Shown here piece after piece: positions 15,296 to 22,884 of a DNA stretch of 64,000 nt (the first letter of the stretch is position 1; every line of letters starts with the position of its first letter). Source of the DNA: a virus; IMG/VR virus record IMGVR_UViG_3300005534_000011, positions 1-64,000 of that record; one strand, 5' to 3'. The translations under genes and the position numbers were made by a program. The notes beneath the pieces were generated by a model. That model did not search any database. It was not told the origin of the DNA and saw nothing but the letters and a program-made list of their open reading frames with translations.

Positions 15296-15321
15296 AAGCC
15301 TCGGGAAACCGGGGCTTTTTA
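15296..15321 (+). terminator. Rho-independent terminator (AAGCCTCGG type)
   Basis: AAGCCTCGG and CCGGGGCTT around a GAAA loop, then T5ATTTT. The same hairpin sequence recurs at 29148. Confidence 0.92.
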
Positions 15322-15334
15322 TTTTGTAAAAGTG

Positions 15335-15363
15335 TTTGTATTCCGAATCAATCGTGGTAGAAT
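15335..15363 (+). promoter_or_regulatory. Promoter for the 15390 operon
   Basis: TTTGTA (15335-15340), 17 bases, TAGAAT (15358-15363). Short leader with AATAGGAG. Confidence 0.6.
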
Positions 15364-15389
15364 TCCCACATCGAATAGGAGATTCCAAT

Positions 15390-15785
15390 ATGGCAGTTAA
15401 TCAAATGCATCCTTGTATGTGGTGTCAATACCCACTGCATCAGATGCAAACAGATTGTCCAGAGTGTGATGCTCCAGAAAGCCCTGAACAAAAAGCTTTG
15501 GTTGACAAGGTGATTCGATCTGAAGCCGCTCTGCGCACCGTTCGCAATTTGAAGCTGAAACAAATGAGCATGGATAAAACCCGTGCGGAAAAGCTTCAAG
15601 GTACTTATCCATCGGATGGTGAATATCAACCCGAATTCGAGCTATGTGATGCTTGGGGTAATATCATCGTATGGGAAGTTAGTAGGCAGCGTTGGGCGAT
15701 TGTTTCTCTGACTCACTGGGATCTGTACAAGGTCTGTTATCCACATTGGGCATATCTGCCCCAAACCCCGGAAATAAAATTATGA
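15390..15785 (+). CDS. Zinc-binding hypothetical protein, 131 aa
   Basis: TAGGAG precedes ATG 15390. CMWCQYPLHQMQTDCPECD (residues 9-27) has two CxxC pairs in rubredoxin-like spacing. A basic helix follows (LRTVRNLKLKQMSMDKTRAEK), then a beta-rich end with several tryptophans. No known family. First gene after the promoter. Confidence 0.65.
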   Translation: MAVNQMHPCMWCQYPLHQMQTDCPECDAPESPEQKALVDKVIRSEAALRTVRNLKLKQMSMDKTRAEKLQGTYPSDGEYQPEFELCDAWGNIIVWEVSRQRWAIVSLTHWDLYKVCYPHWAYLPQTPEIKL

Positions 15786-16381
15786 ACATCGACGGTTATG
15801 TAGTAATCAGCGGCGACGAATTGTCTACGAATGCTGCCAAAATGTTGGATCACTACCAGCATCGAAACGAACTCCGGGTGAAACTGGATCTTGACAATGA
15901 ATTGGCGTTCAAAGCCTCTCAGGATTCTCTGGCGATTGATTTGGATGATTACCGGGCATATGGCCGTGCATGGACTGATTACCTGATGGCAGTTGATCGT
16001 GCGACCATTTATGAGCCTATCAAGCTCTTTGGGTTCATCCCAGTTGGTCGCCGAGAAAAATTCAGTGCGGTTAAGTGTTACCAATCACTGAAAAATACCA
16101 ATGACAACTTCTGGCGACATATCAGCATTTTCAATCTTGAATATCTGACTGAGAATGAAGTTGCCAATTTCCGAGATTACTACCTCGGTAAACATCCTGC
16201 ATATACCAACAAGTTTAATCTTGAATTCCTTCAAGGTTTGATCGGACTGCCTAAAAAGGAAGTTGTGTATCTGAGTATCACCGATTACCAAACCTACAAG
16301 AAATGGTGGACTGGTTATCGTTCTGCCGGTGAAATTCAACCATGCGACCTGCTTGTTGAATCTAATGGTGACATTGTATGA
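15782..16381 (+). CDS. Hypothetical protein, 199 aa
   Basis: ATGA overlap. Helical acidic protein with an embedded hydrophobic IKLFGFIPVGRREKF and aromatic-rich segments (WTDYLMAVDRATIYEP, YQTYKKWWTGYRS). No motif recognised; not clearly a membrane protein. Confidence 0.6.
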   Translation: MNIDGYVVISGDELSTNAAKMLDHYQHRNELRVKLDLDNELAFKASQDSLAIDLDDYRAYGRAWTDYLMAVDRATIYEPIKLFGFIPVGRREKFSAVKCYQSLKNTNDNFWRHISIFNLEYLTENEVANFRDYYLGKHPAYTNKFNLEFLQGLIGLPKKEVVYLSITDYQTYKKWWTGYRSAGEIQPCDLLVESNGDIV

Positions 16382-16632
16382 TTACAGCACAGGAAATTAA
16401 AAAAGAATTACAGGTGATCAACCAATGTCAAGGGTTGGATGTCTGGATTACCGGCACCATCAAGCCATTGTTCATCCGAAGTATGGGTACTCCTATTACG
16501 GTTGATACCAAATTGGTAAGTTGGCCGCCAAACCCATTCGAAGCTGCCATGCGTCTACGTGGGTTTAATGTGGCATGGGAATGTGCGGATCGACCTTGTT
16601 CCAGTCCATATTGGACTATTTCGTTAGATTAA
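16378..16632 (+). CDS. Hypothetical protein, 84 aa
   Basis: ATGA overlap with the preceding gene. Small alpha/beta protein with a cysteine pair near the end (WECADRPCSSPYW). No family recognised. Confidence 0.6.
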   Translation: MITAQEIKKELQVINQCQGLDVWITGTIKPLFIRSMGTPITVDTKLVSWPPNPFEAAMRLRGFNVAWECADRPCSSPYWTISLD

Positions 16633-16659
16633 CAGCGTTTTCATCAAATAGAGATTAGA

Positions 16660-16947
16660 ATGAATCAAGAACACCCAAAATATCCGGGCTTTTACTTTGT
16701 ACCTCTGGAAACAGATCCAGATTTGATCGAATTAACCTTGGCAGAACGTCAAGTAATGTTGTCCGAAGAAGGCAACTATGCGGTCATGCTGGCGGATATG
16801 TCCAATCCAAGTTATCAGACTGACGTACACTGTGCGTGTGATAACGCTCGAATCCCAACCCATCGTCACAAAGAAAATCTGGTTCACAAAACCGATGGTT
16901 TCAAAGATTACCTGCAACATCGGGTTGCTGCGGTATTGATGCATTGA
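16660..16947 (+). CDS. Hypothetical protein, 95 aa
   Basis: ATG 16660. Acidic protein with CACDNARIPTHRHKEN, a cysteine/histidine cluster that may bind metal. TTGA overlap with the next gene. Confidence 0.6.
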   Translation: MNQEHPKYPGFYFVPLETDPDLIELTLAERQVMLSEEGNYAVMLADMSNPSYQTDVHCACDNARIPTHRHKENLVHKTDGFKDYLQHRVAAVLMH

Positions 16948-17234
16948 GTATATGTGACCATAAATCAGATGACTGCACATGCCCGTTTGCATTCACAATG
17001 GCATCTGAACAGGCTCAGAATTACGGATGTCTCCCAGAGCCGTGGGATATCCGTAATATGCGGTTTCATCATGGTAAGACATGGGCATGTCATTCAGACC
17101 CAACCAAACCTTGTATCGGTGGATTGGAGTTCCTGAAAGAACGTAATGAACCTTACAAGATCATTGATACCGTTCTTCTGACATTAGACGATGATTGGTC
17201 AAAATTTGTACAACCGGTGCCTAATGAACATTAA
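16944..17234 (+). CDS. Cysteine-rich hypothetical protein, 96 aa
   Basis: TTG 16944 overlaps the previous TGA, the same arrangement as at 666 and 17555. CDHKSDDCTCPFAFT and WACHSDPTKPCIGGLEFL contain six cysteines with histidines, a likely zinc-binding family known from several phages as an unassigned protein. Confidence 0.6.
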   Translation: MSICDHKSDDCTCPFAFTMASEQAQNYGCLPEPWDIRNMRFHHGKTWACHSDPTKPCIGGLEFLKERNEPYKIIDTVLLTLDDDWSKFVQPVPNEH

Positions 17235-17451
17235 AAATTTGCTGTCTTTGTTGGGTGAAGCCCCGGATGGTCAATTGGATCATTCGATGGCGAGCAAGTT
17301 CGCTGAAATGGCGAAGCGTGATACCAATCCAACCGCCAAAGAAGTTTGTGACATCTTGGATCAATCTGCATATGCCTCCTTGGCGAGTGGGTTTACCATG
17401 ATTGTTATGGACACTCTATGGAAACAGTTGTTGAAATTAGAGGCTGCGTAA
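17224..17451 (+). CDS. Hypothetical helical protein, 75 aa
   Basis: ATG 17224 overlaps the previous gene by 11 bases. All-helical (ASKFAEMAKRDTN, TAKEVCDILDQSAYA). TAATG join to the next gene. Confidence 0.6.
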   Translation: MNIKNLLSLLGEAPDGQLDHSMASKFAEMAKRDTNPTAKEVCDILDQSAYASLASGFTMIVMDTLWKQLLKLEAA

Positions 17452-17558
17452 TGGGCTACGTCGAATGTACCCGATGTCCTTGGTGGGCTCATTGGAAATT
17501 CATGGGGCCGAACTACACATGCCCTAAATGTGGATCTGCTACAAGGAGTTTGGATTGA
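17451..17558 (+). CDS. Tiny zinc-ribbon protein, 35 aa
   Basis: ATG 17451 overlaps the previous TAA. CTRCPWW near the start and CPKCGS near the end form a two-CxxC zinc ribbon with little else. Coupling at both ends (TAATG, TTGA) makes it a credible gene in spite of its size. Confidence 0.6.
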   Translation: MGYVECTRCPWWAHWKFMGPNYTCPKCGSATRSLD

Positions 17559-17698
17559 TCCCATCATTCATGCTGCCTATGCCGCCTAGAAAATCCAAAG
17601 AACAATTACTTCAAATCGAAAAGGATTTGATGGCGGCTAAGATCATGGAGTCCTTGAAGAAATACCAACCAAAAAAGACCAAGAAGAAATCAAAATGA
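17555..17698 (+). CDS. Small basic protein, 47 aa
   Basis: TTG 17555 in a TTGA overlap; ATG 17570 and ATG 17579 are alternatives. Two Lys-rich helices and a tail of KPKKTKKKSK character suggest nucleic-acid binding. ATGA overlap with the next gene. Confidence 0.5.
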   Translation: MIPSFMLPMPPRKSKEQLLQIEKDLMAAKIMESLKKYQPKKTKKKSK

Positions 17699-18048
17699 TC
17701 TATAAAATGTACCTAGACGATGTTAGAGATCCATATAACGACTATGTGTTGGTCCGATCTATGGATGCTGCCATCAAATACATCAAATCAAATGGGTTCC
17801 CGCAAGTGATTTCGTTTGACCATGATTTGGGTATGGTTGGATCTAAAACCGGAAATCTCTGGGTCGGTGCGGAAGTCGAAGCTCCAACAGGATATGACTT
17901 CGCCAAATGGTTGATCGAACAGGATATGAATGATCCGTGGATGCTGAAAAACAAATTCAGGTTCTATGTCCATTCCGCGAATCCGGTTGGTGCGGCCAAT
18001 ATCAAAGGGTTATTGGTGAATTACATCAATTACATCAACCGCCCATAA
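17695..18048 (+). CDS. Cyclic-phosphate processing receiver-like protein
   Basis: The 117-residue protein has YLDDVRDP (D8, D9) at strand 1, ISFDHDLG at strand 3, TGYDFAKWLIEQD as the central helix, and YVHSANPVGAANIKGLL at the end, the VHSANPxG motif of the group known as cyclic-phosphate-processing receiver domains. These resemble response-regulator receivers but are proposed to act on cyclic phosphate ends of nucleotides or RNA. In a phage this could belong to RNA end repair or messenger degradation. Last gene of its operon. Confidence 0.75.
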   Translation: MIYKMYLDDVRDPYNDYVLVRSMDAAIKYIKSNGFPQVISFDHDLGMVGSKTGNLWVGAEVEAPTGYDFAKWLIEQDMNDPWMLKNKFRFYVHSANPVGAANIKGLLVNYINYINRP

Positions 18049-18050
18049 GA

Positions 18051-18072
18051 GCTGTAACGAAATCGTTACAGC
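18051..18072. repeat. Perfect inverted repeat GCTGTAACGA/TCGTTACAGC
   Basis: Ten-base arms with a two-base loop, three bases after a stop codon and just upstream of the promoter at 18081. No T-run follows on the plus strand. Its TGTAACG/CGTTACA core recurs in the larger hairpin at 26220-26262. Confidence 0.75.
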
Positions 18073-18080
18073 AAAAAGTC

Positions 18081-18109
18081 TTGCACCCATCAGCGAATCG
18101 TGACAGAAT
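18081..18109 (+). promoter_or_regulatory. Sigma70-type promoter
   Basis: TTGCAC (18081-18086), 17 bases, CAGAAT (18104-18109). Leader with AAAGGAA before ATG 18133. Confidence 0.55.
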
Positions 18110-18132
18110 TGGTCACATCAAAAGGAATCGTA

Positions 18133-18330
18133 ATGAATATCAAATTTCGTGAAAATCTGAATCGTTATCAAGTAGACGTGATCGTCAACGGTCAGGTTGT
18201 GTATTCCAATAACGAATATCGTGGGGCCGCTGAATGGGCCAAGCTTCGATATAATCTGAGTGACCGTGATCTGGAAATGATTTATCGCGATTACAAAGAA
18301 GACCTCGAATCCGACGATGATGAGGATTGA
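18133..18330 (+). CDS. Hypothetical protein, 65 aa
   Basis: AAAGGAATCGTA precedes ATG 18133. Strand-rich start (YQVDVIVNGQVVYSN), a helix, then an acidic tail of DLESDDDED. The acidic tail could mimic nucleic acid or dock on a DNA-binding protein. No family recognised. Confidence 0.6.
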   Translation: MNIKFRENLNRYQVDVIVNGQVVYSNNEYRGAAEWAKLRYNLSDRDLEMIYRDYKEDLESDDDED

Positions 18331-18332
18331 TT

Positions 18333-18557
18333 GTGGTGTACATGTCTTGTCATCAATTACGGGCTGAAGTCAAAAAACTTCAGATCCAGCTTCAAACGAT
18401 GACTGAGTTACACCAATCAGCAGTTGAACATATTGAACACCTTGACAAGAGGATTGCATCAATGACTTCAACTGCAACGGTAATCATCGAATTGAATGAT
18501 GAACCGAACTACAATATCACAGGTGGGTTTATCGATGATTACGTTAGCAACTCTTAA
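18333..18557 (+). CDS. Small coiled-coil protein, 74 aa
   Basis: GTG 18333 lies seven bases after GAGG; ATG 18342 is possible. LRAEVKKLQIQLQTMTELHQ continues as a coiled coil to about residue 45. The last third is polar. Overlaps the next gene by 23 bases. Confidence 0.5.
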   Translation: MVYMSCHQLRAEVKKLQIQLQTMTELHQSAVEHIEHLDKRIASMTSTATVIIELNDEPNYNITGGFIDDYVSNS

Positions 18558-18906
18558 AGATGCAACCGAGCAGCAAGTCTTTGATCAGGTTGCAATCCAT
18601 ATGATCAAACAAGGTAAGAAATCTCTCACCGGTGTTGGGAATTGCGCGTACCGTGGGGTTGATGGGTTGAAGTGTGCGGCTGGATGTTTAATTGCGGATG
18701 ATGAGTACAACCCCGCATTTGATATCGAAAATAATTCATGGTATAAACTGGTCGATAATGGTTATGTACCAGATTACCATAGTAAATTGATTATTCAGCT
18801 ACAAAGACTTCATGATAATTCCCCTGAGCGTCATTGGGAAAGTGAGTTGAGGGGTATGGCATTTGGTAGGGGTCTATCTGATGAGGTGTTGAATGATCCG
18901 GTATAA
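18535..18906 (+). CDS. CAxG-motif protein 4 (YRG..GLKCAAGCLI type)
   Basis: ATG 18535 with AGGTGGG upstream. NCAYRGVDGLKCAAGCLIADDEY (split here as CAYRG and CAAGCLI) aligns with the pair at 8811 and 9214, and the N-terminal helix (QVFDQVAIHMIKQG) also matches. It is a dispersed paralogue 9 kb away, showing that the family has spread within this genome. Function unknown. Confidence 0.7.
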   Translation: MITLATLKDATEQQVFDQVAIHMIKQGKKSLTGVGNCAYRGVDGLKCAAGCLIADDEYNPAFDIENNSWYKLVDNGYVPDYHSKLIIQLQRLHDNSPERHWESELRGMAFGRGLSDEVLNDPV

Positions 18907-19126
18907 CATTTCAGCGTATGTCAATCACACTTATAGTTGGGGTGAACCATCCCAACAAGCCGTTATAGCAATTGACGAATCCGTTAAAGGTGATTGGGTA
19001 AAGTTTGGAGATGTTGAAAAATATATCCGGGCGGAACATTATCATCTAACTGAAATCTCGGAATTACGGGCTCAATTAGATCGTGCTAATGCAATGATTG
19101 CCCTATTCATGGAAAATGTTAAATGA
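18893..19126 (+). CDS. Hypothetical protein, 77 aa
   Basis: Starts 14 bases inside the previous gene. Beta-rich N-terminus and a heptad-containing helix at the end (LTEISELRAQLDRANAMIAL). ATGA join to the next gene. Confidence 0.55.
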   Translation: MIRYNISAYVNHTYSWGEPSQQAVIAIDESVKGDWVKFGDVEKYIRAEHYHLTEISELRAQLDRANAMIALFMENVK

Positions 19127-19227
19127 CATACATTCTTGTTGGCATTATCGTGATATTGGTATCGGTAATCTTTGTTGCTGGTTTTATGGTATGCAGATTC
19201 ATTAGCAAGTTCAAGGCATTCAAATGA
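19123..19227 (+). CDS. Single-pass membrane miniprotein, 34 aa
   Basis: ATG 19123 (ATGA overlap). Residues 3-25 form one hydrophobic helix, followed by a basic tail (CRFISKFKAFK). Also ends in ATGA with the next gene. Coupling at both ends supports it; no role known. Confidence 0.55.
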   Translation: MTYILVGIIVILVSVIFVAGFMVCRFISKFKAFK

Positions 19228-19481
19228 AAATTACGATTACTGATTTGGATCATCCAACTAATGCCGAAAAGGAAAGCAGGATTTCTGTCGGCGCTGGTAG
19301 TATTCAAAATGGCATGGTCGAACATGCTCTATTTTTCAAGAGCAACGGCCAAAGTCTAACCACGATTACCGACCGAGAATCGCTGGTAAAGCTTCGGGAT
19401 GGATTGGATCAATATTTGAGGGACCATCCAGAACCTAAACAACTCGGTGCAAGAACTGATGGTCTTTACACATGGTTCTAA
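19224..19481 (+). CDS. Hypothetical protein, 85 aa
   Basis: ATGA overlap. Starts with a KITITDLDHP strand, then a soluble alpha/beta body with ITDRESLVKLRDGLDQYL helix. No family recognised. Confidence 0.6.
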   Translation: MKITITDLDHPTNAEKESRISVGAGSIQNGMVEHALFFKSNGQSLTTITDRESLVKLRDGLDQYLRDHPEPKQLGARTDGLYTWF

Positions 19482-19528
19482 TGGTCGGTGCATGCATCAA
19501 TTGTTATAAATTTCGAAGGTGAGTTTAA

Positions 19529-19753
19529 ATGAAATATATTTTGATTATAGCAGCACTTTTGATGCTAGGTGGTTGCGAAGGCAAATCCAATGCGGAAATC
19601 GCGATTCACTACTCGGAACATGGTCAGAAAATCATGGATCGGGCAGGTGAAGTTTGTAAGAATTGGGTTGTATATTACTTCGTTGCCTATGACCGTGGTG
19701 GAATGTTGGCACCCGCGTTTAATCAGGATTCCACTGTTAAAACCTGTAAATGA
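19529..19753 (+). CDS. Small lipoprotein, 74 aa
   Basis: AAGGTGAG precedes ATG 19529. Signal peptide of 15 residues ending in LGGC, so Cys16 is the lipid site. The mature chain of 59 residues has two more cysteines (VCKNW, KTCK) able to form a disulfide. A leader of 47 bases contains TATAAATT, close to a T4 late -10, but not a convincing match. Confidence 0.75.
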   Translation: MKYILIIAALLMLGGCEGKSNAEIAIHYSEHGQKIMDRAGEVCKNWVVYYFVAYDRGGMLAPAFNQDSTVKTCK

Positions 19754-19800
19754 TTGAATCAATCCATACCCTTGTTGAATAAAATTTTAGAGAATATAGA

Positions 19801-20307
19801 ATGAAAACCACTGTACAAGCTTTGCTGAACGTTCTGGTTGGCCGTGACCCAAATGAAGTTGTCATGATTGAAAATAACGAACTTCGAATTGTTGCTACCA
19901 TCAATTTGCTTGGTGCTCAAGAACCGACCCCACAAATCATCTGTAATGCGGATACCAAAACCGACCCGGTATTGCGAGCCGCAGTGAACCCAGAGCCGCC
20001 AGTAGGCGATGTTAAAGTTGAAACCCGTGGTCGTCCGCGTAAAGCCGAAGATGATCCAAAATCGCCGTATGTAAAACGAACCACCCAGAACGTTGCCAAT
20101 GGCAATCGTGCATGGCAGGTTGAAGATATCACCCTTATGGCTGGATTGCGTGCTAAAGGTGTGAGCTTCCATGACATCGGTAAAGTCTTTGGTCGCACTG
20201 CCAGAGCGATTGAATGCCAACTACATTACCTGCGTCACCCAGAAGCTCGCCCTACCCCAAAGCCACGGGTAGTTCCGGCTGATAGTAATTCTGTTCAATT
20301 GATGTAA
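19801..20307 (+). CDS. Putative DNA-binding protein: AT-hook plus helix-turn-helix
   Basis: Residues 75-82 (RGRPRKAE) are an AT-hook that would enter the minor groove of AT-rich DNA. The C-terminal part WQVEDITLMAGLRAKGVSFHDIGKVFGRTARAIECQLHYL is Myb/GcrA-like: three short helices with conserved Trp and a recognition helix. The N-terminal 13 codons are almost identical to those of the small gene at 22707. It may regulate early genes or act on host nucleoid; direct evidence is absent. Confidence 0.65.
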   Translation: MKTTVQALLNVLVGRDPNEVVMIENNELRIVATINLLGAQEPTPQIICNADTKTDPVLRAAVNPEPPVGDVKVETRGRPRKAEDDPKSPYVKRTTQNVANGNRAWQVEDITLMAGLRAKGVSFHDIGKVFGRTARAIECQLHYLRHPEARPTPKPRVVPADSNSVQLM

Positions 20308-20319
20308 TAGGTAATAAAA

Positions 20320-20577
20320 ATGTACTATTACCAAAAAGCTATGGACCTTCTTCAAGAAATTTATGATAATTTCTCGGAAGAGGATAAAGTCTGGTTTCAA
20401 TCCGAGAAGCCAATTGCAATGCATTCGACCCTTGGGATGCATTTAAGAAACCACTGTAATATGTGGGACTATGTATGGGTTCCTGAATTGATTGATGGTG
20501 TAGATCATTCTCCTAATCATCCAGATGCCATCAGTCAAAAGGCTATCAAAGACTTTCAAGCAAAGGTGTTGGGATGA
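20320..20577 (+). CDS. Hypothetical protein of a phage/plasmid family, 85 aa
   Basis: MHSTLGMHLRNHCNMW followed by PNHPDAISQKAIKDF resembles a small family with a (H/S)xxxGxxIRNxxxLW core and a final HPDDxS helix that is common in phages and mobile elements (recalled as DUF6794-like). No biochemical role is known. ATGA join to the next gene. Confidence 0.6.
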   Translation: MYYYQKAMDLLQEIYDNFSEEDKVWFQSEKPIAMHSTLGMHLRNHCNMWDYVWVPELIDGVDHSPNHPDAISQKAIKDFQAKVLG

Positions 20578-20810
20578 GTGATATTGAAGCCGGTGATATT
20601 GTCACCGGCTATCACACAGGCTATTGGAAAGTAATCAAGTCGTTTCAGAATCAAATTGAATATCAGCGAATTGACGTTGTATCCAAGAAACCTGTCATTA
20701 AATCCTGTCATGTTAACTATTGTACAAAAATCGATCCAGACGCATTACGCATTGAAATGATTGCCGAAGCTGATCGGATCTATGACCTAATCAAGAGGGC
20801 AACAAATTGA
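20574..20810 (+). CDS. Small beta-barrel-like hypothetical protein, 78 aa
   Basis: GDIVTGYHTGYWKVIKSF and IEYQRIDVVSKKPV read as strands of a small SH3-like barrel, then a C-terminal helix. TTGATG join to the next gene. Confidence 0.6.
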   Translation: MSDIEAGDIVTGYHTGYWKVIKSFQNQIEYQRIDVVSKKPVIKSCHVNYCTKIDPDALRIEMIAEADRIYDLIKRATN

Positions 20811-21163
20811 TGGAAAGGACAAAAGAAGCCCTTGCGGCTAAAATCCGTGCATGGGAATTTAATGCCGGGGAAAGTTTCATTGACTATTACATGCACGATA
20901 ATGTCAAGAATGTTTCTTGGGCATTCTGGTTGCTTGGTAAAGGGTTTACCGAACGAGCCAATTTCTTGATCGATCTGATCCAAGCCGGTAACAAGTGCAT
21001 CGATCAAGAACTGTTGTACGAGCTTTATAACAACCCTGAAGATCCTGCTAACTGGTCCACAGCTTTGTATCTGAAAGATGTTCTGCTATGGGCGGAATTC
21101 CTTGTAGCATCTGATCGGTACTGGAAAGCCATTTGTGAATGGTTTGCAGAAAATGATGCATAA
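20810..21163 (+). CDS. Hypothetical helical protein, 117 aa
   Basis: ATG 20810. Helical with aromatic-rich ends (LLWAEFLVASDRYWKAICEWF). No family recognised. Overlaps the next gene by 11 bases. Confidence 0.6.
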   Translation: MERTKEALAAKIRAWEFNAGESFIDYYMHDNVKNVSWAFWLLGKGFTERANFLIDLIQAGNKCIDQELLYELYNNPEDPANWSTALYLKDVLLWAEFLVASDRYWKAICEWFAENDA

Positions 21164-21488
21164 AGAACCAGTGGCGTATATATCCGAAGTGTCTTTATCG
21201 TTTTTGAATCAACGTAAAGACATCGGTAATATATCATGGCGTCTAAACTTGGCTACTAGCCCATCGGGTGATGAAACTGTTGGATTATACACCAACCCAA
21301 ATTTGATATTACCAGACCTACTCGATAAAATAGATGAGGTTTTGCGTCATGCCTCTGGGGTTGAACAATGCATCGGCCATATCAAATCTGGTGCCAATGT
21401 AACCCCAAGTGAATTGTGGTCTGCATGTGATTCATTGGATCAAGTTTTTGCCGCCATCAGAAAGGCGAAGGAACTCTTAAAATCATGA
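21153..21488 (+). CDS. Hypothetical protein, 111 aa
   Basis: Two adjacent ATG codons (21153, 21156). The start EPVAYISEVSLSFLN and VGLYTNP match a short segment often seen in phage early proteins (PVAY...LY), here followed by two helices. Function unknown. Confidence 0.55.
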   Translation: MMHKEPVAYISEVSLSFLNQRKDIGNISWRLNLATSPSGDETVGLYTNPNLILPDLLDKIDEVLRHASGVEQCIGHIKSGANVTPSELWSACDSLDQVFAAIRKAKELLKS

Positions 21489-21688
21489 GCCTAGAAGAAA
21501 TCGAGAAGCTGTACCCGGTTCTCCCTAAATGTCCATTCTGCAATTCCCCAGCGTCTCCTAATTCCCATTGGGGTAGATGTTGGGTGGAATGTCATGAATG
21601 CGGTGCAAGGGGTCCAAAGTTCTCAATGAAGTTCGATTCAAAACTTGCATATGAGCATGTTATTAAAGCATGGATGGTAAGATTATGA
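21485..21688 (+). CDS. Lar-like zinc-ribbon protein
   Basis: The 67-residue protein follows the pattern LPKCPFCNSPASP, VECHECGARGPKF and AIxxW-like IKAWM, as in Lar (restriction alleviation) proteins of phages and prophages. Rac prophage Lar modulates type I restriction; most relatives are uncharacterised. Four cysteines bind zinc. An anti-restriction role is possible but not shown. Confidence 0.65.
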   Translation: MSLEEIEKLYPVLPKCPFCNSPASPNSHWGRCWVECHECGARGPKFSMKFDSKLAYEHVIKAWMVRL

Positions 21689-21879
21689 TCAAAATCGATT
21701 ATCAACTCTTGAAAGAAACCGCATTAGCCACATCAGGTGATATGCCAATCGATCCTCAAATTCTCTTGCAGATATTGTGTGAACTCCAAGAGAATTTGAG
21801 GATTCGTGATATAATGCGGGATCAGCTAATAGAAAAGACTTCCAAGATAACCAAAATTCAAAGGATATTGGGGAAATGA
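21685..21879 (+). CDS. Hypothetical helical protein, 64 aa
   Basis: ATGA overlap at both ends. All helices (ILLQILCELQENLRIRDIMRD). No family recognised. Confidence 0.55.
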   Translation: MIKIDYQLLKETALATSGDMPIDPQILLQILCELQENLRIRDIMRDQLIEKTSKITKIQRILGK

Positions 21880-22343
21880 TAGAAATCGAACGCAAGTTTT
21901 TGGTAGATGCATCAAAGCTGCCGGGATGTTTGATTCCTATCAGAATCGCCCAAGGTTATTTGAATCAAGATCCTGATAGAACGGTTCGAATTCGCATGGC
22001 CGGGGATAAAGGATTTCTTACCATCAAAGGTAGATCCAGCGACAATGGCTTATCCCGGTATGAATGGGAAAAGGAAATTGATTCAAATGATGCCAGAGAT
22101 TTGTTGGGGATGTGTTCCAATGTCCTTGACAAGTCCCGCTACCATATGATTCATCAAGGCAAGCTCTGGGAAATTGATGTATTCCACGGAATGAATGAAG
22201 GATTGGTTGTCGCTGAAATAGAATTGACATCCGAAACAGAATCCTTTAATCTACCTGAATGGATTACCCAAGAGGTAACCGGGGATTCGGATTACTACAA
22301 TTCGAACCTTTCAATCAATCCCTATAAGCTTTGGATCAAATAA
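21876..22343 (+). CDS. CYTH-domain triphosphate tunnel enzyme
   Basis: MIEIERKFLV is the ExExK signature of the CYTH superfamily (E3, E5, K7) that binds metal and triphosphate. RTVRIRMAGDKGFLTIKG supplies the next basic strands, WEKEI and VAEIELTSE are the acidic strands of the tunnel. At 155 residues it matches bacterial stand-alone TTM proteins (inorganic triphosphatase, thiamine-triphosphatase, class IV adenylate cyclase). Triphosphatase activity is most likely; the physiological substrate is open. Confidence 0.85.
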   Translation: MIEIERKFLVDASKLPGCLIPIRIAQGYLNQDPDRTVRIRMAGDKGFLTIKGRSSDNGLSRYEWEKEIDSNDARDLLGMCSNVLDKSRYHMIHQGKLWEIDVFHGMNEGLVVAEIELTSETESFNLPEWITQEVTGDSDYYNSNLSINPYKLWIK

Positions 22344-22501
22344 TGAAACTTTATGTACTTGACACCGGTTGTGAAACAATCCAAGTGATTGCCAATTCCA
22401 AGGATCATGCGGTAGAGCTGACTAAAGAACAAACTGGAAATGATTACGGTCATATGCATTGGGATGAATATGAACCCGGTGTAGTGGTTGGTGGTTGGTA
22501 A
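22343..22501 (+). CDS. Hypothetical protein, 52 aa
   Basis: ATG 22343 overlaps the CYTH stop (TAATG) and its own stop overlaps the next ATG in the same way. KLYVLDTGCETIQVIANS is a strand pair followed by a helix (HAVELTKEQ). No family recognised. Confidence 0.55.
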   Translation: MKLYVLDTGCETIQVIANSKDHAVELTKEQTGNDYGHMHWDEYEPGVVVGGW

Positions 22502-22710
22502 TGGCAATCAGAAAATATCCAAGTGGTGCAACCCATTGTGTCTATCCGGGGCATCATTATGATGAAATCTATTTCCGAGTAGCCAACTCCGGGGAGTATC
22601 TTGAATACTTTAACATGAATCGGCATGAATGGGTTAGAAATGTCCTACATCCGATGTCATGGTTGAATACCATCCATAAACTCGAAGACCCTGATGCGGT
22701 GAACGAATGA
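22501..22710 (+). CDS. Hypothetical protein, 69 aa
   Basis: ATG 22501. Aromatic- and histidine-rich (CVYPGHHYDEIYFRV, MNRHEWVRN). Possibly a small beta protein. ATGA join to the next gene. Confidence 0.55.
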   Translation: MAIRKYPSGATHCVYPGHHYDEIYFRVANSGEYLEYFNMNRHEWVRNVLHPMSWLNTIHKLEDPDAVNE

Positions 22711-22826
22711 AAACCACTGTACAAGATTTGATGAACGTTCTGCGGGCGATGTTTGATGAAATGGTTTCCGAGGGTATGTCTAAGGAAGATTTCCAAGAAG
22801 CTATCAGCCAACTTGAATTGAATTGA
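22707..22826 (+). CDS. Small helical protein, 39 aa, N-terminus duplicated from 19801
   Basis: Begins MKTTVQDLMNVL, compared with MKTTVQALLNVL at 19801; the two starts differ at only a few of 36 bases. The remainder is an acidic helical pair (DEMVSEGMSKEDFQEAISQ). It looks like the dimerisation or docking segment of the AT-hook protein freed from its DNA-binding part, and could antagonise it. That role is inference. Confidence 0.55.
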   Translation: MKTTVQDLMNVLRAMFDEMVSEGMSKEDFQEAISQLELN

Positions 22827-22884
22827 TCAATAATGGTAGCTCTAAGTTCATGATCAAATTGATTCGAGCACATTTGGAGAAATT

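Noticed and set aside
19505-19512. TATAAATT upstream of the 19529 lipoprotein as a late promoter
   Set aside because: One mismatch at the last base in an AT-rich spacer and surrounded by early-type genes; not strong enough to claim.
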